Origin: Lachnospiraceae bacterium
GTDB taxonomy: Bacteria > Bacillota > Clostridia > Lachnospirales > Lachnospiraceae
Length of the DNA: 14,877 bases
Direction: 5' to 3'
NCBI GenBank assembly: GCA_017444545.1
Contig: JAFSWJ010000305.1
Coordinates: 1 to 14,877 of the forward strand
Shown here: piece after piece, positions 1 through 8,780 of the stretch
Numbering within the stretch: the first letter of the stretch is position 1
Layout of the letters: each line of letters begins with the position of its first letter
Program-made: the position numbers and the translations under genes
Notes under the pieces: generated by a model
What the model saw: the letters and a program-made list of their open reading frames with translations, nothing else
Told to the model about the DNA's origin: nothing
The model's database searches: none

Positions 1-179
1 CCGAAGCGGCGGAACTTGCAAGGCAGGCCGGGGTGAAGGAACTGTGGCTGACGCATTTTTCTCCTTCAATGACAGATCCCAGGCAGTATATGGATGAGGT
101 AAAAAGGATCTTTCCGCAGGCGAAGCCCGGAAAAGACGGAAAAACGGTGGTTCTGGATTATGAAAAAGAGCAAGACTAA
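1..179 (+). CDS. rnz: Ribonuclease Z (tRNase Z), C-terminal fragment, 5' end outside window
   Basis: Partial gene, read in frame from base 3 to the TAA at 177-179; about 58 residues are visible. The fragment contains the segment LTHFSP (His codon at 54-56) preceded by an alanine-rich helix (AAELARQAGVKEL). This matches the end of metallo-beta-lactamase-fold RNase Z proteins, where the late His is a zinc ligand. RNase Z removes 3' trailers from tRNA precursors in the cytoplasm. The last strand (KTVVLDY) and a charged tail end the protein. The gene overlaps the next one by 20 bases (160-179), suggesting co-transcription. Only the tail is visible, so another beta-lactamase-fold hydrolase remains possible. 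Confidence 0.72.
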   Translation, partial: EAAELARQAGVKELWLTHFSPSMTDPRQYMDEVKRIFPQAKPGKDGKTVVLDYEKEQD

Positions 180-720
180 AAATACAATACTGAGCATTGC
201 TGCTATCTGTGCGGCGATAGTGGTAGTGTATTTTGCGATCGCCAATATTCCGAAAAGTGAAGAAAACGTAGTCATGACTGAGACGGCAAAGGAACTGGCT
301 CAGAACTTTGATGTCTCCTATCCGTCTACTCCGAGAGAGGTGATGAAGCATTATGCCCAGATCACGAAGTGTTTCTATATGGAAGACACGACGGAGGACC
401 AGATCGAAGAACTGGCAAGGATGATGAGAAAGCTTTTTGACGATGAGCTTCTGGCAACCCAGACTGAGGATGAGTATATAAGGGCTCTGAAGGCGGAGAT
501 CCTGCAGTATCGTGAGGCGTCAAAGATCGTCTCGAGCTTTGCCGTATCTTCCAGCACGGATGTCAGATACAGCGACAATGAATACGGAAATCTGGCCACC
601 ATGCTCCTGACCTTGAACATGAGGGAAAACGGAAGGATCAACCAGGTCAGGGAAGAATTCCTTTTGCGGCAGGATCAGGACGGACATTGGAAGATACTGG
701 GATGGCAGCTTTCGGAATAG
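160..720 (+). CDS. Small membrane-anchored protein of unknown function
   Basis: A 186-residue protein. A lysine-rich N-terminus (MKKSKTKN) is followed by one hydrophobic helix at about residues 9-29. There is no lipobox or clear signal peptidase site, so this is probably an N-terminal anchor with an extracytoplasmic domain of about 155 residues. That domain has an acidic helical part (about 40-115) and ends in a strand pattern ([18 protein letters not shown]) resembling the last strands of NTF2-like folds; this resemblance is inference. It may belong to a Lachnospiraceae DUF family (DUF6715 comes to mind but was not verified). The start is the ATG inside the rnz end. Its Shine-Dalgarno site is weak, and the next in-frame ATG (274) would remove the membrane helix, so 160 is preferred. 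The gene lies tightly between rnz and tsaD. Confidence 0.8.
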   Translation: MKKSKTKNTILSIAAICAAIVVVYFAIANIPKSEENVVMTETAKELAQNFDVSYPSTPREVMKHYAQITKCFYMEDTTEDQIEELARMMRKLFDDELLATQTEDEYIRALKAEILQYREASKIVSSFAVSSSTDVRYSDNEYGNLATMLLTLNMRENGRINQVREEFLLRQDQDGHWKILGWQLSE

Positions 721-724
721 GGAT

Positions 725-1750
725 ATGGACGATATACTGATACTGGGAATTGAAAGTTCATGTGATGAAACTGCGGCGGCAGTAGTAAGGAACGGAAGGG
801 AGATCCTTTCCAATGTCATTTTTTCACAGATATCCACCCATACGCTCTACGGGGGAGTAGTTCCCGAGATCGCATCAAGGCAGCATATAGAAAAGATAAA
901 CCAGGTGGTGGACGAGGCCGTAAAGCAGGCGGGAGTAAAAGACGGGCAGATCACTGCTGTCGGAGTGACATACGGTCCGGGACTTGTGGGACCGCTGCTT
1001 GTGGGGGTATCCTTTGCAAAGGGATATGCCTATACAAAAAAGATCCCTCTTGTCGGTGTCAATCACATAGAGGGACACATCTGTTCAAATCTCATAGAGT
1101 ACAGGGATCTGAATCCGCCCTTTCTGTGTCTGATCGTTTCGGGAGGACATACCCATCTCGTAAAAATGGAAGATCATGGCAGGTATACCATCCTCGGAAG
1201 AACGATGGATGATGCTGCGGGAGAAAGCTATGACAAGGTGGCAAGAGCCATAGGATTGGGGTATCCCGGAGGACCAAAGATAGATGAAGCTGCAAAAAAG
1301 GGTGATCCCGGGGCAGTGGATTTTCCAAGGGCAAAGATCGCTGATAATGAATACTCATTTTCGTTCAGCGGATTGAAGAGCGCCGTGCTGAATTATCTGA
1401 ATTCCTGTTCCATGGCGGGAATTGAAGTCAACCGGGATGATGTGGCGGCTTCATTTCAGGCGGCTGTTGTTGATGTACTGGTCGGTAATGCCATGCGGGC
1501 GGTGGAAAATACGGGCATGAAGAAGCTTGCCCTTGCCGGCGGAGTGGCATCAAATTCCCGGCTTCGAAAAGCCATGGAGGAGGAGTGCAGAAAACGCGGA
1601 GTTGAATTTTTTGTACCCGCGCCTGTGCTCTGTACCGACAACGGAGCGATGATCGCTTCGGCTGCATATTTCAGATTTGTTGATAACAGGATCTCCGGTC
1701 TGGACCTGAATGCGGTACCAAATCTGAAACTGGGAGAACCGGACAGCTGA
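725..1750 (+). CDS. tsaD: tRNA N6-threonylcarbamoyladenosine transferase TsaD
   Basis: A 341-residue protein of full family length. TsaD transfers the threonylcarbamoyl group from threonylcarbamoyl-AMP to A37 of ANN-decoding tRNAs, working in bacteria with TsaB and TsaE in the cytoplasm. The ASKHA-fold phosphate loop is visible at the N-terminus ([13 protein letters not shown], residues 8-20). The metal-binding HIEGH motif follows at residues 114-118 (H114, H118), then VSGGHTHL at 138-145, the FSFSGLKSA segment, the [12 protein letters not shown] nucleotide-binding loop, and the late metal-ligand aspartate D305 in CTDNGAM. No key residue appears missing. The gene starts four bases after the stop of the preceding gene with only a weak AGGG site, so translation may be coupled. 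Neither tsaB nor tsaE is visible in the window. Confidence 0.97.
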   Translation: MDDILILGIESSCDETAAAVVRNGREILSNVIFSQISTHTLYGGVVPEIASRQHIEKINQVVDEAVKQAGVKDGQITAVGVTYGPGLVGPLLVGVSFAKGYAYTKKIPLVGVNHIEGHICSNLIEYRDLNPPFLCLIVSGGHTHLVKMEDHGRYTILGRTMDDAAGESYDKVARAIGLGYPGGPKIDEAAKKGDPGAVDFPRAKIADNEYSFSFSGLKSAVLNYLNSCSMAGIEVNRDDVAASFQAAVVDVLVGNAMRAVENTGMKKLALAGGVASNSRLRKAMEEECRKRGVEFFVPAPVLCTDNGAMIASAAYFRFVDNRISGLDLNAVPNLKLGEPDS

Positions 1751-1763
1751 CAGAGGATTTATT

Positions 1764-2480
1764 ATGAAGAATATCGCAATCGTGCTTGCCGGAGGCAGCG
1801 GCAGGAGAATGGGCTCAGACAGGCCGAAACAGTATATGGATCTTTTGGGAAAGCCTCTGATATGCTACAGCCTGGAAACCTTCGAGGCTTCCTTTGTTGA
1901 TGCCGTGATCCTGGTATGCATACCGGGTGACGAGGACTTTTGCAGAAAAGAGATCGTGGACAGATACGGATTCAAAAAAGTAAAGGCTGTAGTGTCCGGC
2001 GGAAGGGAAAGATATGACTCGGTGTATAACGGACTAAAGGAGACGGAAGGCTTTGATCATGTTTTCATCCATGACGGGGCAAGGCCCTTTGTATCAGAGC
2101 ATACGCTGGAGAGATGCCTTCATTATGTTGAAAAATACGGTGCGGCCGTGGCAGCCGTGAGAGCAAAGGATACCGTGAAGATCGAAAACGGGGACGGATT
2201 TGTCGAGCAGTCCCCCGACAGGTCAAAGGTGTGGATGATGCAGACACCGCAGGTCTTTGACAGGGATATGATCGCGGACTGTTACGAAAAACTGAAAAGG
2301 GATGAGAAAAGGCTGCTTGATGCGGGAGTATATATTACCGACGATACCATGGTCGCAAAGATGTATGCGGATGCAGATGCAAAGCTTGTTGAAAGCAGTT
2401 ACGACAATATAAAGATCACGACGGAAACGGACATGGTGATAGCAGAGGCGATATTGAAGAAAAGGTCGAAGGAAGAGTGA
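1764..2480 (+). CDS. ispD: 2-C-methyl-D-erythritol 4-phosphate cytidylyltransferase IspD
   Basis: A 238-residue cytidylyltransferase. IspD joins CTP and MEP to give CDP-methylerythritol in the MEP isoprenoid pathway. The nucleotide-binding loop is AGGSGRRMGSDRPKQY (residues 9-24), with R15 and K22 at the positions of the catalytic Arg and Lys of the family. GGRERYDSVYNGL (79-91) and HDGARPF (103-109, D104 and R107) follow. MQTPQ and a late SYDNIKITTETD segment that binds the MEP phosphate are also present. The DSV form of the second motif fits IspD better than the related ribitol-phosphate enzyme TarI, and no tar genes are nearby. An AGAGGA Shine-Dalgarno site at 1752-1757 sits six bases before the ATG. 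The stop overlaps the next start as GTGA. Confidence 0.9.
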   Translation: MKNIAIVLAGGSGRRMGSDRPKQYMDLLGKPLICYSLETFEASFVDAVILVCIPGDEDFCRKEIVDRYGFKKVKAVVSGGRERYDSVYNGLKETEGFDHVFIHDGARPFVSEHTLERCLHYVEKYGAAVAAVRAKDTVKIENGDGFVEQSPDRSKVWMMQTPQVFDRDMIADCYEKLKRDEKRLLDAGVYITDDTMVAKMYADADAKLVESSYDNIKITTETDMVIAEAILKKRSKEE

Positions 2481-3202
2481 GGGCAAACCGAAAGGAGTTG
2501 AAATTCATAGTCGGGAAGGATATCCTGCTCGATGTCAGAAACAGGATCGATCCCCTCATGAAAAAGGATCCTCATCAGCAGGGGGATTTCTACAGGATCA
2601 GAAGCCTTTACTTTGACAGCCCGGATCACAGATGTTTTCGCGAAAACAAAGCCGGTGTTTCCCCCAGGGAAAAATACAGGATCAGGATCTATAACTGCGC
2701 GCCGGATCCCGTGATGGCGGAGATCAAACAAAGGCATCGTGATACGATCACAAAAAAGAGCGCGCTCATAGACAGGAGCTTTTTTGAAAGGCTTATCAAA
2801 AGCAGTCCGGCTGATTCCGTAAGTGCCCTTGAAGAGGCTGCTTTGAACTGCGGGCAGGAAGAGGCAAAGACGGTGCTTGAAAAATATATGGAGCATGCTG
2901 CAAATGAATTTTACCTGCCGGCATGTATCGTGGATTACGAACGCTCCGCCTATGTATATGATATCTGCAATGTCAGGATAACCTTTGATACCAATATCAT
3001 GGGTTCATGCGAATTTGACAGGATGTTTGATCATACCCTTACCGGCAGGGCGGCTTTGGATGGAGATATGCATGTTTTGGAGATAAAATATGATGAATTT
3101 TTGCCGGATGAGATAGCAGGAGTTTTGGGAGGTCTGGGTCTTTCAAGGAGCAGCTGTTCAAAATATGCCCTTTGCATGGAAAGGATGGGAATCGATATAT
3201 GA
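2477..3202 (+). CDS. VTC-domain (polyphosphate polymerase-type) protein
   Basis: A 241-residue protein of the VTC / triphosphate-tunnel fold. In yeast Vtc4 this fold makes polyphosphate from ATP inside a basic tunnel with a metal ion. The tunnel pattern is visible: E7-x-K9, R40-x-R42 followed by SLYFD, R68-x-R70 followed by IYN, E82-x-K84, K93/K94, R167 in VRITFD, E202-x-K204 in LEIKYDE, and K229 in SKYAL. This suggests an active enzyme, although its product is inferred. The start is a GTG overlapping the ispD stop (GTGA, 2477-2480), with purine-rich AAGGA just upstream; the N-terminus (NRKELKF) then fits the usual start of the domain. The stop overlaps the next start as ATGA. VTC, DUF4956 and CotH genes commonly occur together in bacteria. 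Confidence 0.88.
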   Translation: MRANRKELKFIVGKDILLDVRNRIDPLMKKDPHQQGDFYRIRSLYFDSPDHRCFRENKAGVSPREKYRIRIYNCAPDPVMAEIKQRHRDTITKKSALIDRSFFERLIKSSPADSVSALEEAALNCGQEEAKTVLEKYMEHAANEFYLPACIVDYERSAYVYDICNVRITFDTNIMGSCEFDRMFDHTLTGRAALDGDMHVLEIKYDEFLPDEIAGVLGGLGLSRSSCSKYALCMERMGIDI

Positions 3203-3873
3203 GTTTCAGGGATGCGATAGAAAACAATCTGGTAAACGGGTTTTCGGGCGCCGATATCACGGTGGCTGAGATCCTGCTCACCCTCGGGATCGCGTTCATC
3301 ATTGCGCTTTATATTTTTGCGGTCTACAGGGTGATAACAAAAAATGCTTTTTATTCAAAGGATTTTAATATTTCCATAGTCGCCATGGCGATAGTCACAG
3401 CCGGGATAATACTTGCCATGCGAAGCAGTCTGGTCATATCTCTTGGTATGGTCGGTGCTCTTTCCATAGTCAGGTTCCGTACTGCGATAAAGGAACCCAT
3501 GGATCTGCTGTTTCTTTTCTGGTCTATAGGAACGGGAATAATCTGCGGAGCAGGGCTATACAAGATAGCCATCATACTTGCGGTCTGTGTGACCTTTGCC
3601 ATAGCACTGCTGAAGGTCATACCCGAAACAAGGACCGGAAGGATGCTGTTTGTCGGTGCGGGATCAAAGCTGAAAACGGAGGACATAAAAAATGCGGTCG
3701 CACCCTACGGAAAGATAGTATCCATCAGATCCGTAAATGTCACGTCTTCGGGGACAAACAGTGTTTTTGAAGTCAGGGTCACTGACGCTGACGGGATGTT
3801 AGCTTCGCTGAAGGGACTTGAGGGTGTAGATACGGTATCTCTCGTCTCACACGATGGGGAATTCAGAGGATAG
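3199..3873 (+). CDS. DUF4956 family membrane protein
   Basis: A 225-residue protein from the ATG at 3199. This start overlaps the preceding stop (ATGA) and has GGGA eight bases upstream; the open frame extends nine codons further up, but that would overlap the VTC gene by 31 bases. Membrane helices are predicted at about 23-43, 58-74, 101-122 and 124-142. The conserved family stretch is LGMVGALSIVRFRTAIKEP (82-100) between the second and third helices; its glycine- and Arg-rich pattern is somewhat like MgtC-type proteins. A soluble tail (about 150-225) looks like a small alpha/beta, ferredoxin- or ACT-like domain. The function is unknown. Steady association with VTC and CotH proteins suggests it anchors, exports or regulates the product of that trio. 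The next gene starts directly after its stop. Confidence 0.87.
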   Translation: MSFRDAIENNLVNGFSGADITVAEILLTLGIAFIIALYIFAVYRVITKNAFYSKDFNISIVAMAIVTAGIILAMRSSLVISLGMVGALSIVRFRTAIKEPMDLLFLFWSIGTGIICGAGLYKIAIILAVCVTFAIALLKVIPETRTGRMLFVGAGSKLKTEDIKNAVAPYGKIVSIRSVNVTSSGTNSVFEVRVTDADGMLASLKGLEGVDTVSLVSHDGEFRG

Positions 3874-5421
3874 ATGAAAAAAAAGATCCTATTTTTCATA
3901 ATGGTATGCTTGACCGGGGCCGCTGCTTTGACAGGGGCTCTTTTGTGTGAAAAGATGAGTGACCGCAGAAACAGAAGGATGGATACGGAGTATACAGATG
4001 AGATGCTGCTTGAGCTTCCGTATTTTGAAATAGTGGCTGTAAAGGAAGAGAACAGGGGACTTCCCTGTGATCTGTGCAGCTACAGTCTGGGAGACGGTTA
4101 CATACATCTCCTGCTTCCCCAAGGTATTAATGAGAAAGCTGTCACGGTATATTTCAGGGATATGGATGGAAATTATCTTGCCAGAAGAGTTTATGATATG
4201 ACAAAGAGGGTTATGATCGGGAATTGGGAGGTGGTGCTCGATCATCATGTTCTTCCCGTTATGTATTTTGAGACAGAGGACCATGAGACATACGACAGCA
4301 TGAACGCATCGGAGACCAAGGATATAATATGTGACGGGAGCATGCAGCTGTACAATGATAAAACAGAAGGAGTCTCATCCGTTGCAGAAGCGAGTCTTCA
4401 GGGCAGAGGAAATGAAAGCTGGGGCAGCAACAGGAAGAAATCATATACCCTCAGACTTAAAAAGGCACAGAATCTCCTTGGAATGGGAAAAAACAAAAAC
4501 TGGAATCTTGTTGGTAACGCGTACGATAATTCCCTGATCAAAAATCTGACATTCAATGAAATTTCCGAAAAAGCGGGGATAGATTTCCAGCCCGGGATGC
4601 AAAACATAAATCTCTATGTTGACGGAATCTATGAGGGAGTATATACCCTCACCACAAAGGTCAGTGTCGACAAAAACAGAGTTAATCTGGATGCCGGAGA
4701 CTATTTTTTCAAGATGGATCCTCCCGTGGCGCTGCAGCCTTTGAGATATGAGTCAAAGACCTGGTTTGAGGACGGACTGCCGTATCCGACAGCGGATCTG
4801 AGGTTTCCCGAAAATGCCACACCCGCCATGCAGAGTGAGGCCTTATCGATACTGCAGACGTTTATAGATGCCGTTGAGGATCCGTCATCTGAAAGTCTTT
4901 CCGGGGTGTGCGATATAGATTCACTTGCAAGGTATTACTGGATAGAGGAGGCATCCATGAATTTTGATGCCTGGCAGAGAAGCGTATATATGTATTACAG
5001 GAGATCGGACAGAAGGATCCATATGGGACCGGTCTGGGATATGGACCGTGCTCTGGGATCTCCCTATGACAAGGAGGGAATGCTGTTTGATACTCCCGAG
5101 GGCTTCAGGGTCAGGAATGCCGGATGGTATACTTCTCTTTTTGAAAACGAAGAGTTCAGGGCGGCTGTAAATGATGTGTATTTCAACGGAGGTATCAGGG
5201 AGGTTCTCTTTGACGGGATCTCGGAATTTGAGGATAATAAAAACGCCATGGGTGATGACGGAGATCTGAACTTTGTCCTCTTTGGACATGCAAACGACGT
5301 AGGGGCTCCGGATATTTTTTCGGAAGCCGGTGATTATGCCTCCTACTGCAGTATGATGACTGACTTTTACAGAAAGAGGGTTGAATGGATAGACAAAACG
5401 ATGAGGGAAGAAAAAAAGTGA
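3874..5421 (+). CDS. CotH-family kinase-like protein, membrane-anchored
   Basis: A 515-residue protein. It begins with a lysine-rich start and a hydrophobic segment (about 5-24), so it is probably exported and anchored. An all-beta N-terminal part (about 45-150) precedes the CotH domain (about 155-510). Domain motifs are QGRGNESW (176-183) followed by KKSYTLRL, then LLGMGKNKNWNLVGNAYDNSLIKN, LYVDGIYEGVYTL (247-259), NFDAW (363-367, D365) and GPVWDMDRALG (385-395, D389 and D391), the likely metal and catalytic acids. CotH proteins are atypical protein kinases of the Fam20C type; Bacillus CotH phosphorylates spore-coat CotB and CotG. Nothing here links it to spores, and its position after VTC and DUF4956 genes suggests a surface role. 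AGAGGA (3865-3870) precedes the start closely. The end overlaps the next start as GTGA. Confidence 0.9.
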   Translation: MKKKILFFIMVCLTGAAALTGALLCEKMSDRRNRRMDTEYTDEMLLELPYFEIVAVKEENRGLPCDLCSYSLGDGYIHLLLPQGINEKAVTVYFRDMDGNYLARRVYDMTKRVMIGNWEVVLDHHVLPVMYFETEDHETYDSMNASETKDIICDGSMQLYNDKTEGVSSVAEASLQGRGNESWGSNRKKSYTLRLKKAQNLLGMGKNKNWNLVGNAYDNSLIKNLTFNEISEKAGIDFQPGMQNINLYVDGIYEGVYTLTTKVSVDKNRVNLDAGDYFFKMDPPVALQPLRYESKTWFEDGLPYPTADLRFPENATPAMQSEALSILQTFIDAVEDPSSESLSGVCDIDSLARYYWIEEASMNFDAWQRSVYMYYRRSDRRIHMGPVWDMDRALGSPYDKEGMLFDTPEGFRVRNAGWYTSLFENEEFRAAVNDVYFNGGIREVLFDGISEFEDNKNAMGDDGDLNFVLFGHANDVGAPDIFSEAGDYASYCSMMTDFYRKRVEWIDKTMREEKK

Positions 5422-6977
5422 AAATGAAGGAACAGAGGAGGCTTTGGAGTATTGCCGGACTGATCCTGGTGATACTGATCTCGACGGGGATCGCAGTTTA
5501 TCACGGGTATTACAAGGAATATCTATATGAGGATGAGGTCCTTTCCTATACTCTTTCAAACAGCAGGAACGGCGGATACTTCAGACTTGAAGCCGGGAAA
5601 TGGTATGAGGGGGATGATCTCTATGCCTATACCTTTGTAGAAAAGGGACACGGATTTGACTGGAAAAATACGGTCAGAAACCAGCAGATGGATACACATC
5701 CGCCTGTATATGCCCTGCTCCTTCACGCAGTATGCTCCTTTGGTCCGGGACATTTTTCCAAGTGGTTCGGGATAGGATTAAACATAGTATGCTATGCGGC
5801 TGTGATAGTTTTGCTGTATTTGACTGTGCTTGAGCTTTTTCCGGACAGACCGGGTGCTGCCCTTTTTGTCTGTCTGACCTTCGGGCTGACTGCCGGGATC
5901 ATATCGCTTGTTGTTTTTATCAGGATGTATATCCTGTTAATGGTACTGACGATGCTTTGTCTTTTGTGGCATCTGAAGGCTCTTGAGAAGACCCCTTCTG
6001 TTTCGGGCTTTTTGCTGCTTTGTGTCCTGACCTTTGCGGGTGTGATGACCCATTATTTCTATCTGGTATTTGCTTTCTTTTGCGCTGCTTTCCTGTGTAT
6101 CTTCTGGCTATGTAAAAAGAAGGTTCGTTCAGTGCTTTACTATGCCGGGTCGATGGCTGTGGCGGCAGGACTGATCCTCATCACCTGGAACAAGGTGATC
6201 TGGCAGATGTTTGCCGAGGAGACGGCAGAAGACGCTCTTTCCCAAAAACTTACGGCAGGGGTGGTGTTTTCAAAAATACTGAAGATGACAAGGCAGGTCA
6301 ATGAGGAGCTGTTCGGGAACAGATTGAAATATCTGGTGATCATAGTACTGGTTTTTGCCGTATATCTTTTGATCAGGGACAGAGAAAAGCTGAAGAGAGC
6401 ATTTGCCGTAAGTCCGCGGATCGCAATGACGGTTGTTGTCAGCATCTGTTTTTATCTGACGGTTTCGGCGATCACCCCGTATCTCACCACGAGGTACATT
6501 TCACCGGCATATCCCCTGTTCATACTTCTTGCTGTTTTGACGCTGGACCGGGTGACCGGGGAAGTTTTCCGTTCGCCCCGGCTCGGGCTTGCCGTGATAC
6601 TTTTGTTTTTTGCATTGCCTGAGCTGACCTTGCTGAAGAACGGTCTTTTCGATGAAAACCGCCGGATCATCTCTGAAAGGTCAACAGAGCATGAAGATGA
6701 TATCTGTCTTTTCGGGAACAGCATCTCACCGGAGGAAAATGTTTTTGAACTTCGAAAGTTTGACAGGATCTATGTGTATGACGGAAAAAACGCAAAGGGA
6801 GCTTCAAAGGAGATAAGTGATTCGGACAGGGTGGTGGTATATGTTCCGGAAAACGTGGATGAGGAAGAATATGTGCAGGATATCAGAAAAATAAATCCTG
6901 ATCTGAAGAACATGGAACGACTGTATGTTGCCTATTATTCGAAATGCTATCTTTTGTCAAAGCAGGGGGAGAGGTAA
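5418..6977 (+). CDS. Polytopic GT-C-type glycosyltransferase-like protein (GT39-like)
   Basis: A 519-residue membrane protein with about ten to twelve hydrophobic helices and a soluble C-terminal tail (about 430-519). After the first helix the outer loop has YEDEVLSY (E38, D39, E40), the place where GT-C enzymes carry their catalytic acidic pair. A second loop contains DTHPPVY (92-98), typical of the PMT / family 39 group. Such enzymes move sugars from polyprenyl-phosphate carriers to protein or polymer on the outer face of the membrane. The preferred start is the GTG at 5418, which overlaps the CotH stop (GTGA) and sits seven bases after GAGGGAAG; ATG 5424 is possible. An in-frame ATG at 5385 would overlap CotH by 37 bases and add a charged leader. 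The exact donor and acceptor are not recognisable. Confidence 0.78.
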   Translation: MKMKEQRRLWSIAGLILVILISTGIAVYHGYYKEYLYEDEVLSYTLSNSRNGGYFRLEAGKWYEGDDLYAYTFVEKGHGFDWKNTVRNQQMDTHPPVYALLLHAVCSFGPGHFSKWFGIGLNIVCYAAVIVLLYLTVLELFPDRPGAALFVCLTFGLTAGIISLVVFIRMYILLMVLTMLCLLWHLKALEKTPSVSGFLLLCVLTFAGVMTHYFYLVFAFFCAAFLCIFWLCKKKVRSVLYYAGSMAVAAGLILITWNKVIWQMFAEETAEDALSQKLTAGVVFSKILKMTRQVNEELFGNRLKYLVIIVLVFAVYLLIRDREKLKRAFAVSPRIAMTVVVSICFYLTVSAITPYLTTRYISPAYPLFILLAVLTLDRVTGEVFRSPRLGLAVILLFFALPELTLLKNGLFDENRRIISERSTEHEDDICLFGNSISPEENVFELRKFDRIYVYDGKNAKGASKEISDSDRVVVYVPENVDEEEYVQDIRKINPDLKNMERLYVAYYSKCYLLSKQGER

Positions 6978-6986
6978 AAAAATACG

Positions 6987-8762
6987 ATGCTTAGTCTGAC
7001 AGGGGCTGTATGTTTTGACCGGGACATGGAGGATACCATTCCCGCTTTCCTATATCTGTTCATGATCCTTTTGTATCTGGCAGGGATCCTGGGCATCATA
7101 GCGCATGCCGTGGAATTCCTGCTGATGTATCTGATCGCCGGTACGGGCTTCTTTCTGATACTGTCATTAAAGAAATACAGGGGTTCCTTTGCTTCCATGA
7201 TGGCAAAAAAGATACGGAATCCCGGAGTATGGGTCTTTTTGTTCTTTTGCGTGACCGCCGTCATGCTTTCGAGACATCTTCGCGTCACAAACTGGGATGA
7301 TCTTCATTACTGGGCTATCTTTTCAAAGGATATGTATGTCATAAACGGTGTACCTGCAGGAAGCATGAACAGTTCCCTGTACAGGGACTATTTTCCGATA
7401 GTACAGTATCTGTATTTCCCCGCGTTCAAGATCTGCGGAGGGTTCAGGGAGTATCTCATGTTTGCCGTGAACTATATCCTGCTCCTTGTCACATTGCTTC
7501 CTTTTTTCAAAAAGAATGAGGAGGAAGGAGTGGCATCGTATATATGCAAAGCAGTGCTGGGAGCAGCCATGCCCGCTGTCTGTTCGTTTCAGATGTTCCA
7601 CTGTCTCGGAGTTGATATAATAATGACCTTTCTTTTCGGACAGGCCCTGATATATATCTTTGACAAAAGACGGGATCTCTTTTATTATCTGAGATTTCTT
7701 CTTGTGACAGTGGTCCTTACAATGACAAAGACTACGGGGCTGATCTTTGCAGCGATAGCGATAGCAGTCTTTTTTGTGGAAAACTTCAGGCCGAAGATAA
7801 AGGCGGTGTTTCCGGGGATCCTGATCGGCATATGCAATCTGGCTTTTTATTTTTCATGGAAGTATTTTTGCGCTGTCAGGGGAAACACCTCATATCTGTC
7901 AAACAATCTGGATTCAAATATATCGGACACAACGGGGATCGTTTTTCCGGAATATACTGCGTCAACGATAAAAGAATTTTTCAGGGCGCTTGCACTGAAA
8001 CATCTCAATGATTCACCGGCAGGGCTTTCCGCGCTTGGGATGGCGCTTTTCGGGCTGGCGGTCTTCATCATTCTCATGAGGAACTGTTCCGAAAAAAAAC
8101 GCAGGCTTCTTGACGGGATCGTTCTTGCGTCAGGCATGGCCGGATATCTGGCTGTGATGATCTATATCTATCTGTTTGTGTTCGAAAAATGGGAGGCGGA
8201 TTCGCTGTCGAGCTTTGACAGATATATCATCACGTTTTTCGGCGCAGTACTCTGTGCTGCAGTCTATTTTGCATTTACCGTGATAAAAAAGAAGGATGCC
8301 CTGAAGATCGCAGTTACCATTCTGCTGCTGCTGACCATAAATTTTCCGTATGCAAAAAAAACAATGATCCCTTCCGTGTATGAAAGAGAATACTCACAGG
8401 CCTACGGACTTGTGGATGAGCTTTCAAGGGAGTTTGAAGGTGTTTTCATACCGGAGATGAATTTTGGAGACAGCATTCTTTTTGTTGATTGTACGGATGA
8501 CATGCAGAGAACAAAGACTATACCATATTGCGCGGTGCCCTATGTTTCAAGGGTCATGTCGTTTGATGACAGGGATCATATCAATGCTTCGGATGTTCTG
8601 GATGAAGCGGCGGGAAGCGATATCAGGTATGTTGTTTTCCTGAAGTCGAAGGATGGAGACGGCATTATTGAAAATGCGGAAGAACTTTTTGAGGACAGGG
8701 AACAGATAGAGGATGATGTCCTCTACAGATATGATAAGGAAAGGAATGTGCTGGTGCACTGA
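6987..8762 (+). CDS. Second polytopic membrane protein, probable GT-C-like glycosyltransferase
   Basis: A 591-residue membrane protein with about eleven hydrophobic helices (first ones near 20-40, 42-60 and 80-95) and a soluble tail from about residue 460. The loop after the third helix has VTNWDDLHYWAIFSKD (100-115, D104 and D105), and YRDYFPIVQYLYFPAF follows at 132-147. An acidic pair beside an aromatic His segment, then a D-Y-x-P loop, is the layout of GT-C glycosyltransferases, but no specific family was recognised. It is not an obvious copy of the preceding gene. It starts nine bases after that gene's stop with a strong purine site (AGGGGGAGAGG) overlapping the stop codon region. The tandem arrangement suggests both act on the same surface polymer or glycoprotein. 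Confidence 0.72.
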   Translation: MLSLTGAVCFDRDMEDTIPAFLYLFMILLYLAGILGIIAHAVEFLLMYLIAGTGFFLILSLKKYRGSFASMMAKKIRNPGVWVFLFFCVTAVMLSRHLRVTNWDDLHYWAIFSKDMYVINGVPAGSMNSSLYRDYFPIVQYLYFPAFKICGGFREYLMFAVNYILLLVTLLPFFKKNEEEGVASYICKAVLGAAMPAVCSFQMFHCLGVDIIMTFLFGQALIYIFDKRRDLFYYLRFLLVTVVLTMTKTTGLIFAAIAIAVFFVENFRPKIKAVFPGILIGICNLAFYFSWKYFCAVRGNTSYLSNNLDSNISDTTGIVFPEYTASTIKEFFRALALKHLNDSPAGLSALGMALFGLAVFIILMRNCSEKKRRLLDGIVLASGMAGYLAVMIYIYLFVFEKWEADSLSSFDRYIITFFGAVLCAAVYFAFTVIKKKDALKIAVTILLLLTINFPYAKKTMIPSVYEREYSQAYGLVDELSREFEGVFIPEMNFGDSILFVDCTDDMQRTKTIPYCAVPYVSRVMSFDDRDHINASDVLDEAAGSDIRYVVFLKSKDGDGIIENAEELFEDREQIEDDVLYRYDKERNVLVH

Positions 8763-8780
8763 AAGGAAAAGGAAAGTATC

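Noticed and set aside
1764..2480. Ribitol-5-phosphate cytidylyltransferase (TarI) as alternative identity for IspD
   Set aside because: The GGRERYDSV motif and the late NIKIT segment fit IspD, and no tarJ or other teichoic acid genes are adjacent.
3172..3198. Upstream extension of the DUF4956 gene to an earlier ATG
   Set aside because: It would overlap the VTC gene by 31 bases, adds a charged stretch outside the family start, and the ATGA overlap at 3199 with GGGA upstream is the better start.
3874..5421. Spore coat role for the CotH protein
   Set aside because: The protein has a membrane anchor and no spore genes are nearby; the family name alone does not support a spore function.
4921..5559. 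Antisense open frame (about 212 codons) opposite the end of CotH
   Set aside because: No recognisable motifs; the + strand CotH motifs, including the conserved acids, lie in the same stretch.
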